The notes under the pieces are model-generated. The model saw only the letters and a list, made by a program, of their open reading frames with translations. It did no database searches and had not been told where the DNA came from. The translations under genes were made by a program, and so were the position numbers. From CAWFGW01 sp963849955 (GTDB lineage Bacteria; Bacteroidota; Bacteroidia; Cytophagales; JAAEPT01): a stretch of 64,000 nucleotides of DNA. Shown here one piece after another: positions 18,016 through 29,100 of this stretch. The DNA lies in assembly GCA_963849955.1 (NCBI GenBank), contig CAWKJU010000031.1:62001-126000 (forward strand), written 5' to 3'. The stretch's first letter is position 1. Every line of letters starts with the position of its first letter.

Positions 18016-18347
18016 GCGTACGCTAGATGTTTTTGGGAAAGTTACATGTTCAAACAACAAAGTTGAAATATAGTTTCACATTATTGGACCATAGGATCAT
18101 TAAACTGGGAAAAGGTTTAATATATTTGGTGAAATTGCTACAAAATAAAAACTTTATGCCTTTGTGATAATATAGTTATAATTTTATTCGGTAGTTTCAT
18201 TCTATGGTTAAATCATCGTAAACATAATAAGTACATTTGTATTTTTTTATTGAAAATCTAATATTGGTTGTGATATTATAGTTTAATAAAACTATTAAAT
18301 AATGAATAATTTACTTTTTTTTGTTAAAATCATAAAAAATTAAAAAC

Positions 18348-19532
18348 ATGAAATATCTAACGGTTTATATCTTAATATCTAGTTACATAAATACATTATC
18401 ACAAACGGTGTTTATTCCAGATGCTAAATTTAAAGCTGCTCTTGTTAATTCTTTAATTAATACAAACCGTGATTCTGAAATTCAAGTTTACGAAGCTAAA
18501 AATATGCAAGGTACGTTGAACATATCGGGGTTAGGAATAAATAGCTTAACAGGAATTGAAGCATTTACTGAATTAGGTGGATTATTATGTAATTATAATA
18601 ATCTTACATATTTAAATTTATCTTCAAATACTAAATTACAAACTATTACTTGCACAAATAACAATATAAGAAATATCGTATTACCTTCTACAACCACTTT
18701 AAAAACAATTGATATTAGTAATAATATCATCTCTTTTATTAATTTATCAAGCTTACCCAATTTAACTAATTTTCAATGCTATAATAATAGTTTTACAAAC
18801 ATTGATATATCGAGTAATACACTATTAAATTATTTGTCCTGTTACAATAATTCTATTATTAACTTAAATTTATCTACTAATACAACTTTGGCCACATTGT
18901 ATTGTTATGATAATAATCTTGCTTCAATGACTCTACCTATAGGAGAAAGTCTTCGGATAATTTATTGTCAAAATAATAGACTAACAGATGTGGATTTTTC
19001 AAAAGCATCTGGTTTGGTGTCGTTAGTTTGTTCAAATAACAGATTTGATAGTTTGAACTTTTCTTTAAATCCACTTTTAGATTATTTCTATTGTATTGAT
19101 AGTGAACTGATATACCTAGACATGAAAAACGGGAATAATACTAATTTTAGAGGATTTGGTGTAAGCCAAAATCCAAATTTAGAATGTGTTACAGTAGATG
19201 ATGAATTATGGTCGGTAGATAATTGGACAAATATTGATAGTATTACAAAATTTAGTGAAAACTGTAGTAATGTACTTGACGTTTCTAACTATTCAAATAT
19301 GAATAAAATGCAAATCTACCCTAATCCGACCTCAGATGTTTTGTTTGTAAAAGGTATACAAAATACTATTTATTCAATTTTCAATTCTTCGGGAGAAAAA
19401 GTAAAATCAGGAAACGGAAATAGTAATATGGTTATTAACTTGATAGAATTACCGAGTGGTATTTATACTATTAAAATTATTAGTAATACTATGGATCTAG
19501 TCAAACACCAAAAGTTTGCTATTAAGAAGTAG
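18348..19532 (+). CDS. Secreted leucine-rich-repeat protein with type A T9SS sorting domain
   Basis: 394 residues with a signal peptide (MKYLTVYILISSYINTLS), an EF-hand-free lead-in common in Bacteroidota LRR proteins (VFIPDAKFKAALV), then about nine 21-residue leucine-rich repeats of the form L..L.CxNNxLxxLNLSSN from about residue 50 to 270. The last ~75 residues (MQIYPNPTSDVLFVKG, YSIFNSSGEKVKSG, ELPSGIYTIKI) are a Por secretion tail (type A). Predicted to be exported and attached at the surface; ligand unknown. The gene is visibly more AT-rich than its neighbours and is flanked by a 287-base AT-rich leader, which may mean separate acquisition. It converges on gldG with a 2-base gap. Confidence 0.9.
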   Translation: MKYLTVYILISSYINTLSQTVFIPDAKFKAALVNSLINTNRDSEIQVYEAKNMQGTLNISGLGINSLTGIEAFTELGGLLCNYNNLTYLNLSSNTKLQTITCTNNNIRNIVLPSTTTLKTIDISNNIISFINLSSLPNLTNFQCYNNSFTNIDISSNTLLNYLSCYNNSIINLNLSTNTTLATLYCYDNNLASMTLPIGESLRIIYCQNNRLTDVDFSKASGLVSLVCSNNRFDSLNFSLNPLLDYFYCIDSELIYLDMKNGNNTNFRGFGVSQNPNLECVTVDDELWSVDNWTNIDSITKFSENCSNVLDVSNYSNMNKMQIYPNPTSDVLFVKGIQNTIYSIFNSSGEKVKSGNGNSNMVINLIELPSGIYTIKIISNTMDLVKHQKFAIKK

Positions 19533-19534
19533 TT

Positions 19535-21190
19535 TTAAAACTTCTCAAATTTTCTTTTTCGAACGAAAAATTGAATGATGCCAAATAGAATTAAAAGCGT
19601 TAGTGGGGCAGCGATATTCAATACTTGCCAATACAGCTTTTCTTTGTTTTCATCAATTCGGAATAAGTCCAGTGGACGGTAACTCAACTCTTTTGCTCGA
19701 ATGTTTACAACAGTACCATCGTTTAAAAGATAATCAAACAAGTTGGCCAAGAAGTTTTTGTTTGAAAACTGTTGTCCTGTAAACTTATTATAGCCTAGTG
19801 GGTAAGGCATTTTTGCTCGGGCATCAAATTCATTGATTAATAAATCAGCATCGGAGATGACCACAACTTTACCATCGGTAGCCTGCGCCACAAAGTGACC
19901 TCTTTCTGCTCCTTCAGGTGTTGGACGACCTTTGTAAAGCGACTCAAAATTACCTTCTAACAAATAAGCAACAGGTAACAGTTGTTGTGGATAATAGCTT
20001 TCGTCTGTATTTAAACGCAATTCGTCAGGGGAATAACCTACTGGGTGGCCTTTTACACGTGTATATTTTGAAGTGAATAATAGCGGGGTTTTTGTGACAC
20101 CTTTTGTTTTGGTTGAATCCAGTGTACCGATATTTTTCATCAACACGGCATCCAAGTTTTTAGTGATGATATGATCAGCGTAGTTGTTGATAATGGGATG
20201 GAAGGTCCAAGGTTTCAACTCAATGTCATTGGGGTTTGGTCCGGTTCGGACAGGGATTTGCGCAGCATTCAGATCCTGAATCATGTCGTCATTCATACGA
20301 ACACCATAACGGAATAATAAATCGCGCAAGTTCAATTCATAGGGCAAACCAACAATGCCACTGGTATCGGTTTTAATTTCGATGGCATCAATCGCAAAGA
20401 TGGCTCTACCGCCTTTCATCACAAACTGATCAATTTTATATTTATCTGCTTCGGAAAAAGCTGTTTTTGGTTGTGCAATTACAATTGCTTCAATATCTGG
20501 GATGGTATCAACGGTAGACAGATTTAAACGGCCCGAGTCATAGAATTTGCTCAGGTGCAACATCAAGTCATAGATTTCTTTGTTTTTTAATTCCCCATGC
20601 CCATCTATAAAAGCGATACGTTTTTTGCGCTCTTGATTTAAGATTTTTAGGGTTGAAGCAAATTCATATTCTAATTCGCTAATTGAGCGAGTGAAGTTTT
20701 CTTTGCCATTGACATCATCCTTAATAAAGTTGATGGGGAGTGAACGGGCACCTAAAGATATAATACAACCAGGAAAGATGATTTTCTCTACCTTTTTACC
20801 ATCTATAATTTCTCGTTCAACTTTCGTTTTTAATCCGCGTTGGGTAAGCTCGGCAAACTTTTTCAACCGCAAGGAGTCAACTTCTATTTCGTTGGGGTCG
20901 AGGAAGTCATATTGTAAACCAGCAAAGGCATACACTTCAAATTCATCTAACAATTCTTTTACTGACTTTTCAAGTTGTTTGTAATTGGCGCCAACATTGC
21001 CATGCAAATAGACTTTAACATAGACCTTGTCATTCAGGTTGTCGAGTATTTCTTTTGTTGATTCAGAAAGGCTGTAACGGTTGTCTTCTGTTAAGTCAAT
21101 ACGAAAAACGAAATGCGTCAGTGCTATATTTACAGCGACAATAGCTCCAAGAATGAGCAAGAATCCGATGATGTCTTTTCTCCTGTTCAT
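19535..21190 (-). CDS. gldG: Gliding motility ABC transporter auxiliary/substrate-binding protein GldG
   Basis: 551 residues, with an N-terminal membrane helix (GFLLILGAIVAVNIALTHFV), the RIDLTEDNRYSLSESTKEIL opening typical of GldG/ABC_transp_aux proteins, a large extracytoplasmic domain and a C-terminal membrane helix (VLNIAAPLTLLILFGIIQFFV) followed by basic residues. Works with GldF and GldA, which in Flavobacterium johnsoniae are needed for gliding. The ATG at 21190 overlaps the gldF stop as ATGA, a sign of translational coupling; an upstream in-frame GTG at 21196 is less likely. Confidence 0.95.
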   Translation of the reverse strand: MNRRKDIIGFLLILGAIVAVNIALTHFVFRIDLTEDNRYSLSESTKEILDNLNDKVYVKVYLHGNVGANYKQLEKSVKELLDEFEVYAFAGLQYDFLDPNEIEVDSLRLKKFAELTQRGLKTKVEREIIDGKKVEKIIFPGCIISLGARSLPINFIKDDVNGKENFTRSISELEYEFASTLKILNQERKKRIAFIDGHGELKNKEIYDLMLHLSKFYDSGRLNLSTVDTIPDIEAIVIAQPKTAFSEADKYKIDQFVMKGGRAIFAIDAIEIKTDTSGIVGLPYELNLRDLLFRYGVRMNDDMIQDLNAAQIPVRTGPNPNDIELKPWTFHPIINNYADHIITKNLDAVLMKNIGTLDSTKTKGVTKTPLLFTSKYTRVKGHPVGYSPDELRLNTDESYYPQQLLPVAYLLEGNFESLYKGRPTPEGAERGHFVAQATDGKVVVISDADLLINEFDARAKMPYPLGYNKFTGQQFSNKNFLANLFDYLLNDGTVVNIRAKELSYRPLDLFRIDENKEKLYWQVLNIAAPLTLLILFGIIQFFVRKRKFEKF

Positions 21191-21912
21191 GACCACTTTC
21201 TACTTAAAAGAACCAAACGAGTAGCGGCTACAAATAGCAAGGCCACACTTAGAAGATAAGTCAAATTGCTGAGGTCTAATACCCCTTTGCTTAATGCTGT
21301 GTAGTGTGTTGTTAAGCTCAGTTCACTAATAAATAAGCCCACATCGCCACCAATTAACTGGCCTAAATAAGCAATGCCTTCTAACAGTAACCACCCAAAG
21401 AACAGAGCTAAAACAAAAGATACAATTTGATTATCCGTTAACACGGAAGAGAAGGTGCCAATGGCGGCAAGCACAGCAGCTAACAAAATCAATCCGATGT
21501 ATGCACCAACGACCCCTGCAGCATCAATATTACCAATAGGGTTGCCAAGTGAATAAATGGTGTAGAAATATACCAATGTTGGAATTAAGGCAATGACTAC
21601 AATCGTGAGCGATGCTAAGGTTTTACCAAGTACCAGTTGCCATTCTGTAATAGGTCTTGTCAGCAATAGTTCAAGTGTACCAGCTCTTTTTTCTTCTGCA
21701 AATGAGCGCATAGTGATAGCAGGAATTAAAAATAAAAACACAAAAGGACTTACGGTGAAAAGTAAAGACATATCTGCAACGGCCAAATCAAATACTGTAT
21801 CTGGAATCACCCACATGTACAAACCGAGTACGGTAAGGAAAATCCCAATCACGATGTAAGCGATGAGTGAGTTAAAGAAGGACTGTATTTCTTTTGTATA
21901 GATGCTTAGCAT
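21187..21912 (-). CDS. gldF: Gliding motility ABC transporter permease GldF
   Basis: 241 residues with six predicted membrane helices. The ABC-2 permease motif TMRSFAEEKRAGTLELLLTRPITEWQ-like segment lies at about residues 66-90, with a cytoplasmic loop that contacts the ATPase. It pairs with GldG (4-base overlap downstream) and GldA (upstream). Its ATG at 21912 lies only 12 bases from a palindrome at 21925-21946, which together with a second palindrome separates it from gldA. Confidence 0.95.
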   Translation of the reverse strand: MLSIYTKEIQSFFNSLIAYIVIGIFLTVLGLYMWVIPDTVFDLAVADMSLLFTVSPFVFLFLIPAITMRSFAEEKRAGTLELLLTRPITEWQLVLGKTLASLTIVVIALIPTLVYFYTIYSLGNPIGNIDAAGVVGAYIGLILLAAVLAAIGTFSSVLTDNQIVSFVLALFFGWLLLEGIAYLGQLIGGDVGLFISELSLTTHYTALSKGVLDLSNLTYLLSVALLFVAATRLVLLSRKWS

Positions 21913-21924
21913 TTTATTATGTTT

Positions 21925-21946
21925 CGGTTAGTGAGGACACTAACCG
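21925..21946. repeat. Extragenic palindrome 1 (GTGAGGACAC core)
   Basis: Perfect 9-bp arms CGGTTAGTG and CACTAACCG around AGGA. On the plus strand it is followed by AGGCGGTTTTTTT. Shares the core GTGRGGACAC with palindromes at 22075-22098 (opposite orientation) and 55132-55147. Looks REP-like; could also act as a terminator on the plus strand, although no plus-strand gene precedes it. Confidence 0.65.
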
Positions 21947-22074
21947 AGGCGGTTTTTTTAGTTTCTGCCAGAGTTTAGATTCCTGGTGTCTCGGAATGAT
22001 ATTTAATGTTCTTTTCCTGCCATTGTCTTCACTGACCATTTTTATTCCTCGTCAACAGGTCCTTTCTCTTAGCC

Positions 22075-22098
22075 ATGGTTTGTGTCCTCACAAACCAT
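22075..22098. repeat. Extragenic palindrome 2 (GTGAGGACAC core, minus orientation)
   Basis: 10-bp arms ATGGTTTGTG and CACAAACCAT around TCCT; on the minus strand the loop reads AGGA and the core GTGAGGACAC. It lies 10 bases beyond the gldA stop and faces palindrome 1, 128 bases away, like a paired REP/BIME arrangement. Confidence 0.65.
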
Positions 22099-22107
22099 TA
22101 TGCCATA

Positions 22108-23010
22108 TTATTTTTTCTCCGTCAGCCGATGGAAAATAGATTCCAGCGATTGTTCTTTGTTATTCATTCCTATTAAGTTCCAGCCATTTGCTTTCGCCAG
22201 ACTAAAGATTTGTTCCCGCACATCATCAGTTGATTTGATGGCATATTTCCCAGTAGATAGGGTGGTCACTGATTCAACAGGTTCGAGTGTTTCAATCATT
22301 GTTGTGTCAATATCTTGTGAAAATTCTACTTCAGTAACTTTTCCATCTCCTTGGAGGTTTTTGACGGCATCATCCGCGACAATTTGACCGTGGTTAATGA
22401 TGACCACTCGATCGCAAAGTGCTTGGACTTCTTGCATGATGTGCGTAGAGAAAATCACGGTTTTGTCTTTACTGACTTCCTTAATTACTTTTCGAATTTC
22501 TAAAATCTGATTTGGATCAAGACCTGTAGTAGGTTCGTCCAAAATTAAGACTTTAGGGTCGTGAACTAATGCCTGAGCCAAACCTACCCGCTGGCGGTAT
22601 CCTTTCGATAGAGCGCCAATCTTTTTATTTTGTTCGCGAGTGAGTCCACAAAGCTCAACCATTTCTGCTACTCGACTTTTCAGCGCTCTACTTTTTAACC
22701 CGTGTAAACTTCCAATAAACCGGAGGTATTCATGCACATACATGTCAAGGTAAAGTGGGTTGTGCTCAGGTAAGTAACCAATTAGTTGACGTACTTCTAA
22801 CGGGTTTTCAGTGACGTTAAAACCACATACTTCTATTTCTCCAGAGGTAGGAGGGATGTAGCAGGTAGCCATCTTCATAGTCGTTGACTTACCCGCACCA
22901 TTCGGTCCAAGAAACCCTACGACCTGTCCTTCAGCAGCCGTAAAGGAGATGTTGTTCACCGCCTGTTGCTGCCCATAGGTTTTAATAAGATTGGTAATAA
23001 CTACTGACAT
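22108..23010 (-). CDS. gldA: Gliding motility ABC transporter ATP-binding protein GldA
   Basis: 300 residues, single ABC ATPase domain plus a C-terminal regulatory extension. Walker A GPNGAGKSTTMKM near residue 36-48, signature LSKGYRQRVGLAQAL about 134-148 and Walker B KVLILDEPTTGLDP about 154-167. Provides energy to GldFG. In this window it lies directly upstream of gldF but a 195-base spacer with two palindromes intervenes. Assignment to GldA rests on the adjacent gldFG; the domain alone would only say ABC-2-type ATPase. Confidence 0.93.
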   Translation of the reverse strand: MSVVITNLIKTYGQQQAVNNISFTAAEGQVVGFLGPNGAGKSTTMKMATCYIPPTSGEIEVCGFNVTENPLEVRQLIGYLPEHNPLYLDMYVHEYLRFIGSLHGLKSRALKSRVAEMVELCGLTREQNKKIGALSKGYRQRVGLAQALVHDPKVLILDEPTTGLDPNQILEIRKVIKEVSKDKTVIFSTHIMQEVQALCDRVVIINHGQIVADDAVKNLQGDGKVTEVEFSQDIDTTMIETLEPVESVTTLSTGKYAIKSTDDVREQIFSLAKANGWNLIGMNNKEQSLESIFHRLTEKK

Positions 23011-23108
23011 GTTTTAGAATCAACCTCTAAATTAAGAGTTCTATTGCTTTTAATCTAATGTAAATATATTAGTCTGAGAAAAAAGTAGTGATTCTATAAA
23101 AATTAATA

Positions 23109-23141
23109 AAAAAAGCTTGAAGTGATGCTTCAAGCTTTTTA
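23109..23141. terminator. Bidirectional terminator between gldA region and the giant repeat gene
   Basis: Arms AAAAAGCTTGAAG (23110-23122) and CTTCAAGCTTTTT (23128-23140) with a 5-nt loop. A-rich and T-rich edges allow it to work in both directions; it lies 27 bases past the stop of the 3167-residue minus-strand gene. Confidence 0.75.
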
Positions 23142-23167
23142 TTTAAGAGGAGACGATGTTATTGCAT

Positions 23168-26100
23168 TTATTCCTTCACAAAAGTATTAATTAAAGTTTT
23201 AGTTCTTAACACATATACACCCGCTGGAAGGTTGGATAAACTAAGTGTTATTTCTGAATTGGTTTTCTCAATAACTTCTATGTTAGCAGTAATCTCAACA
23301 CCAAGAACATTATAAATTTTAATGGAGATTAATTCAAATGGATTTCCTTTTACGGTTAGTCTATCCCTAGCAGGGTTTGGAAACAAGATCACTTTCGATT
23401 TTTCTAGATCCTCAGTAGTGATTGAGACAATTGGTGAATATGAAAATTTGCCATCAAAGTCGGTTTGTTTTAAACGGTAATAAGCTATACCCTGAAGCGG
23501 ATGAATGTCTTCCGTATTATAAGTCACGGTTTCTGAAGAATTACCAGCACTTTTTACTTTTGAGATCGTGTACCAGTGCATAAGGTCTGCTGATCGTTCA
23601 ACTGTGAAATAATCATTATTGATTTCAGAAGCAGTTTTCCATTCCAATTGAATAAACCTGTTAGGTTGTACTTTAGCGGTGAAGCTTAGTAACTCAATTG
23701 GTAAAGGAGTACTCGGACTCATGGATCCGATGGTTACGAACCTAGTACTACCCATTGGCATGTGAGAAGTATCTATCCCCGATACGATGATGGAGCCTAA
23801 TGTAAATGATAACCCATCTCCTGTGCTTATAATTCTAGCATTTGAAAAATTATCATTTGTGTCAATTAATAATACAATATCATTAATGTCAAAAGACCCA
23901 GCACTATCCCATTCGATTTCTAACGAGAAATTATCAGAGAAATTTGTGTTAGTGATTTTCCATACTCTTTCAAATCGGCTATATACATCTGTAGGTTTTG
24001 AAAGCGAAGTCTTTCCTTGTAATATACCTGCATTATGACCAACGAGAATACTGGAGACATTATTAGAAATAATCCCTGTATTCGTTGAATTGGAAGCAGC
24101 AAGCGTATCTATAAAGACTTTTATAAAACCATCTTGCGATGAGGATTGTTTTTGTAACAATCGTGAATTATCATCTCTAATAATACCTATAATATCATTA
24201 TTATATTTGGTGCTGTCCGAATAATCCCAGATAACTGAGCCATCGGAGGCAAAATAATCCCGTTCGTCTTCAATTGTTGCTAAGTGATCAATATTCTCTT
24301 TTGGAATTCCGTATTTCAAGGAAAGATAAGATTGGATTCTTTCTTGTTCTTGAATGGAAGGAACAGTTGAATAGATAATTAATTCAGCTATTTGGCCATC
24401 GAAGTTATAAGATGTTCCACTTCCATTTGAATAACCCGCACCAAGCACAAAGTTTTGATTATTACCTGTTCCATTATCGTTATTGTTGTTGGAGAGAATG
24501 GCCAACCCATTTTTATAAATAGTTTTTCGCGTACCATTTGGAGTAGAAGTAGAAGAAGATGTACCTAAAGTCCAGTAATTAAATTCACCATAATTAGCTC
24601 CCCAATTTCCATTAAGTCTACCACCCCCAGTATTGCCTAAGTCGAAATAAATATTTTGATTATTCCATGGAATTAAGGCATCAAAATATTCTCCTCCACT
24701 TAACCCTTCATAAAACATGGTTTGAGGGAGGTTTAAATCTGTTTTACTCACTACATAAATCCACATGTCATTATAAGTATCTGATCCCAAGATTCCACCT
24801 GTTACACGCATGGATTCAAAATTAGAAGCAGTGAAATCAATAGTAGGATTAGAGTTCAATTGATTCTCTAACAAATCTGGACCATTACCTGGTACAGTAG
24901 CATTAAATCCATTCCCAGACAAATCATTCCATCCTGAGATTGGGGAAGTACCTGTAATACCTGTGTCAGCTTTTAACCATAGTTGGAGGCCAAAGTCAAC
25001 ATTGCCAGGCCCGTTAAAGGACGAACTATGTGCAGCCACAGTAAAGTAATTGCCATCAGCAAAAGTTACTCCCGAGAAAGTAAGTACGCCTGCACTAAGT
25101 GATGACCCAGTTGTATGAACAGTAGCTCCAGAACTGAAATCAGTATCAGTGTCAATCAGTAAAGCGTATTGAGAGCTAAGTAAGTTTGAAGAAAAGCCCA
25201 ATTGATCCAAGTCTATAGAAATGTCCACAGCTCCAGGAGAGCCTTTTACTGTTGTTTTCCATATTCTTTTTAAGCGTTTAGCATACGGAGCGGGAACATT
25301 TGGAGTAGATCCTTTAGTCGCATTATTGGTAGCCCAGAAGATAAAATCAAGATCGTTGGGGAAACTGCTACCTTTGTCCATGGTAATATCAGACCCAGCA
25401 GTAATATTTTTGGATTTCGGTTGGTTGAGTTGAGAAACGTCATCACGGCCTATGGCAGTTACTTCGGTTGTGTATCCTGTATTGGCAGAATAATCCCAGA
25501 TAACTGAACCATCGGAAGCGAAGTAATCGCGCTCGTCCTGACCTACAGAAGAAGTGTTGTCAGCAGAAGCTTTTTGGAAGCCATATTTAATAGCAAAGTA
25601 CGACTGGATTTGTTCTTGCTCTAAGACGGAAGGTACACCTTCATATATGATGAATTCAGCAAGTTGCCCATCCATGTAATAGGTATTCGCCCCATCCCAG
25701 CGGCCTCCGATGTAAAAAGGCTGATTGTTTCCCACTAAGGATAGGTCATTGTTATTATTCAAAACAATGGCTGCTCCATCTTTGTAAATGGTTTTTCGAG
25801 TACCACTAGGGGTAGCGTTGCCTGTACTAGAACCCATTACCCAACTGTTGTATTGGCCTAATGTGCTAGTCCAGTTGCCATTAATATTGGTGTTCCCGAA
25901 TCGGAATTGAACGTTGTTGTTATTGGCGTTTAAAGCTTGCATTTGTTCACCACCGGCTAGACTTTCATTGAAGACAGTATTAACACGGCTGACATCAAAG
26001 CGACCCACATAATAAATCCACATATCTGAATAAGCTGACGAGCCAAGAATACCGTTGGTAATTTGCATGTATTCTGAGTTTAGATAATTAAAATCTAAGG

Positions 26101-29100
26101 CAGGGTTAAAGTTAATTTGATCAATCAATAAATCGGGACCATTAGCAGATACACTTACATTGAAATCATTGCCAGATTGATCCGTCCACCCAGAAACAGG
26201 AGTAGTACCAGAAACACCAGCATCGGCTTTGAGCCATAATTTAATGTTACGGGCGATACCCACAGGTCCTGTGTATGAGCCACCACTGATGGCTACAGTA
26301 AAGAAATTAGAATCTGCAAAAGTTACACCGGTAAAGGAAAGGATGTTACCCGAAAGATTAGCTCCGGCAGTATGAACAGTAGCACCAGAACTAAAGTCGG
26401 TATCGATGTCAATTAAAAGAACATACTCATTATTCGCTAAATTAAGAGGTAGTCCCAATTGTTCCATGTCAATAGTAAGGTCAACGGCTCCAGGCGAACC
26501 AGAGACGGTAGTTTTCCAGATTCGATTTAAACGTTTTATATAGGGTGCTGGCACATTAGCATTGTCAGTACCATTCACCGCATCATTAGTCGCCCAGAAG
26601 ATAAAGTCTTTATCATTCGGAAAAGCCCCCCCTTTATCCATGGTCACCCTTGAGTTGGCGGCCAGGTTCTTTGATTTGGGTTGACTAAGTTGAGAGACAT
26701 CATCCCGTCCGATAGCGGTCACTTCGGTCGTGTATCCTGTGTTAGCAGAGAAGTCCCAGATGACCGAACCATCGGAAGCGAAATAGTCGCGTTCGTCTTG
26801 GTCAACAGTAGAGGCATTGTCAGCACTGTTTTTTCTCAAACCATACTTGATAGCGAGGTAGGTTTGTATTTTTTCTTGTTCTAGAATGGTAGGAACACCT
26901 TCGTAAATAATCAACTCGGCTAGTTGACCGCCCATAAAATTATTGTTTGCTCCAGTCCATCTTCCCCCTATGTAAAAGTTAGAGCTATTACCTGTTAATG
27001 AAAGATCATTATTGTTATTACTTAGTATAGTCGCCCCATCTCTATAAATGGTTTTTCTTGTACCACTTGGTGTGCTGGTACCCGTGCTACTACCTAAAGT
27101 CCAAATATTTGTTGTCCCAAAAGGAACACCATTTCCTACGTTAATATTGTTTCCAAAAAAGTAATAAACAGTATTTCCCCATGCATTTAAGCTGGAAAAA
27201 TGCTTCCCTGCAGCCATTTCTTCATTAAATACCGTGGAGTAGTTTGCATCAAAGTTAGCGACATAATACACCCACATATTGTCTTGAGCAGAGACATCCA
27301 AAAGTCCACCAGTGATTTGTAAATACTCGGAGTTAGCCTGAGTGAAGTCCAATACTTTGTTAAAGTTGATTTGATTTTCCAATAAATCTGGTCCGTTTGT
27401 AGGTACGGTAGCCGTATATCCGTTGCCCGATTGATCTGCCCAGGTAGAAACAGGAGCAGTACCAGAGACACCAGCATCGGCCTTAAGCCATAATTTAATA
27501 TTTCGGTCAATACCCACAGGGCCAGTGTATGCTCCGCCTTTCAAGGCTATAGTGAAGAAATTTGAATCAGCGAAAGTGACACCAGTAAAGGAGATCAGGT
27601 TGCCGTCCAAGTTCACACCATCTGAATGAATAGTTGCACCGCTGGCAAACTCGGTGTCGTTATCAATTAACAACACATACATGGAGTCGTTCAGGTTGAG
27701 AGGTAAACCAAGTTGTTCGAGGTCAATAGTCAAGTCTACTGTTCCAGGATTACCTGATACCGTGGTTTTCCAGACGCGGTTAATCCGTTTGATGTAGGAT
27801 GCTGGTACATCTGTTTTGTTGACGCCATTCACCGCATCATTAGTCGCCCAGAAGATAAAGTCTTTATCATTCGGAAAAGCACCCCCTTTATCCATGGTCA
27901 CCCTTGAGTTGGCGGCCAGGTTCTTTGACTTGGGTTGACTAAGTTGAGAGACATCATCCCGTCCGATAGCGGTGACTTCGGTCGTGTATCCTGTGTTAGC
28001 AGAGAAGTCCCAGATGACCGAACCATCGGAAGCGAAATAGTCGCGTTCGTCTTGGTCAACAGTAGAGGCATTGTCAGCACTATTTTTTCTCAAACCATAC
28101 TTGATAGCGAGGTAGGTTTGTATTTTTTCTTGTTCTAGAATGGTAGGAACACCTTCGTAAATAATCAACTCGGCTAGTTGACCGCCCATAAAATTATTGT
28201 TTGCTCCAGTCCATCGACCACCAATGTAGAAATCTGACCCATTACCTGTTAGAGCAAGATCATTGGTGTTATTGCTCAAAATGGTTACACCATCCCTATA
28301 GATGGCTTTTCGGGTACCGTTTGGTGTAGCCGTTTCAGTACTACTTCCCAAAGTCCAAATGTTTGTGGTTCCAAGAGGAACGCCATTTCCTCCATTGATA
28401 TTATTTCCTAAAAAGTAATAAACTGTATTACCTCCCCAGGCATTTAAACTTGCGAAACGCTCATTGTCCATCATGTTTTCATTAAATACAGTAGCAGTAT
28501 TCGCATCAAAGTTAGCGACATAATACACCCACATATTGTCTTGAGCAGAGACATCCAAAAGTCCACCAGTGATTTGTAAATACTCGGAGTTAGCCTGAGT
28601 GAAGTCCAATACTTTGTTAAAGTTGATTTGATTTTCCAATAAATCTGGTCCGTTTGTAGGTACGGTAGCCGTATATCCGTTGCCCGATTGATCTGCCCAG
28701 CTAGAAACAGGAGCAGTACCAGAGACACCAGCATCGGCCTTAAGCCATAATTTAATATTTCGGTCAATACCCACAGGGCCAGTGTATGCTCCGCCTTTCA
28801 AGGCTATAGTGAAGAAATTTGAATCAGCGAAAGTGACACCAGTAAAGGAGATCAGGTTGCCGTCCAAGTTCACACCATCTGAATGAATAGTTGCACCGCT
28901 GGCAAACTCGGTGTCGTTATCAATTAACAACACATACATGGAGTCGTTCAGGTTGAGAGGTAAACCAAGTTGTTCGAGGTCAATAGTCAAGTCTACTGTT
29001 CCAGGATTACCTGATACCGTGGTTTTCCAAACGCGGTTAATCCGTTTGATGTAGGATGCTGGTACATCTGTTTTGTTGACGCCATTCACCGCATCATTAG

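Noticed and set aside
16900..18060. Longer reading of the efflux adaptor from TTG 18060
   Set aside because: It puts 15 polar residues before the membrane anchor; the ATG at 18015 gives the normal N-terminus.
21925..21960. Palindrome plus T-run after 21946 as a plus-strand terminator
   Set aside because: No plus-strand gene ends upstream of it: gldF and gldG are on the minus strand. Its likeness to two other palindromes fits a repeat family better.
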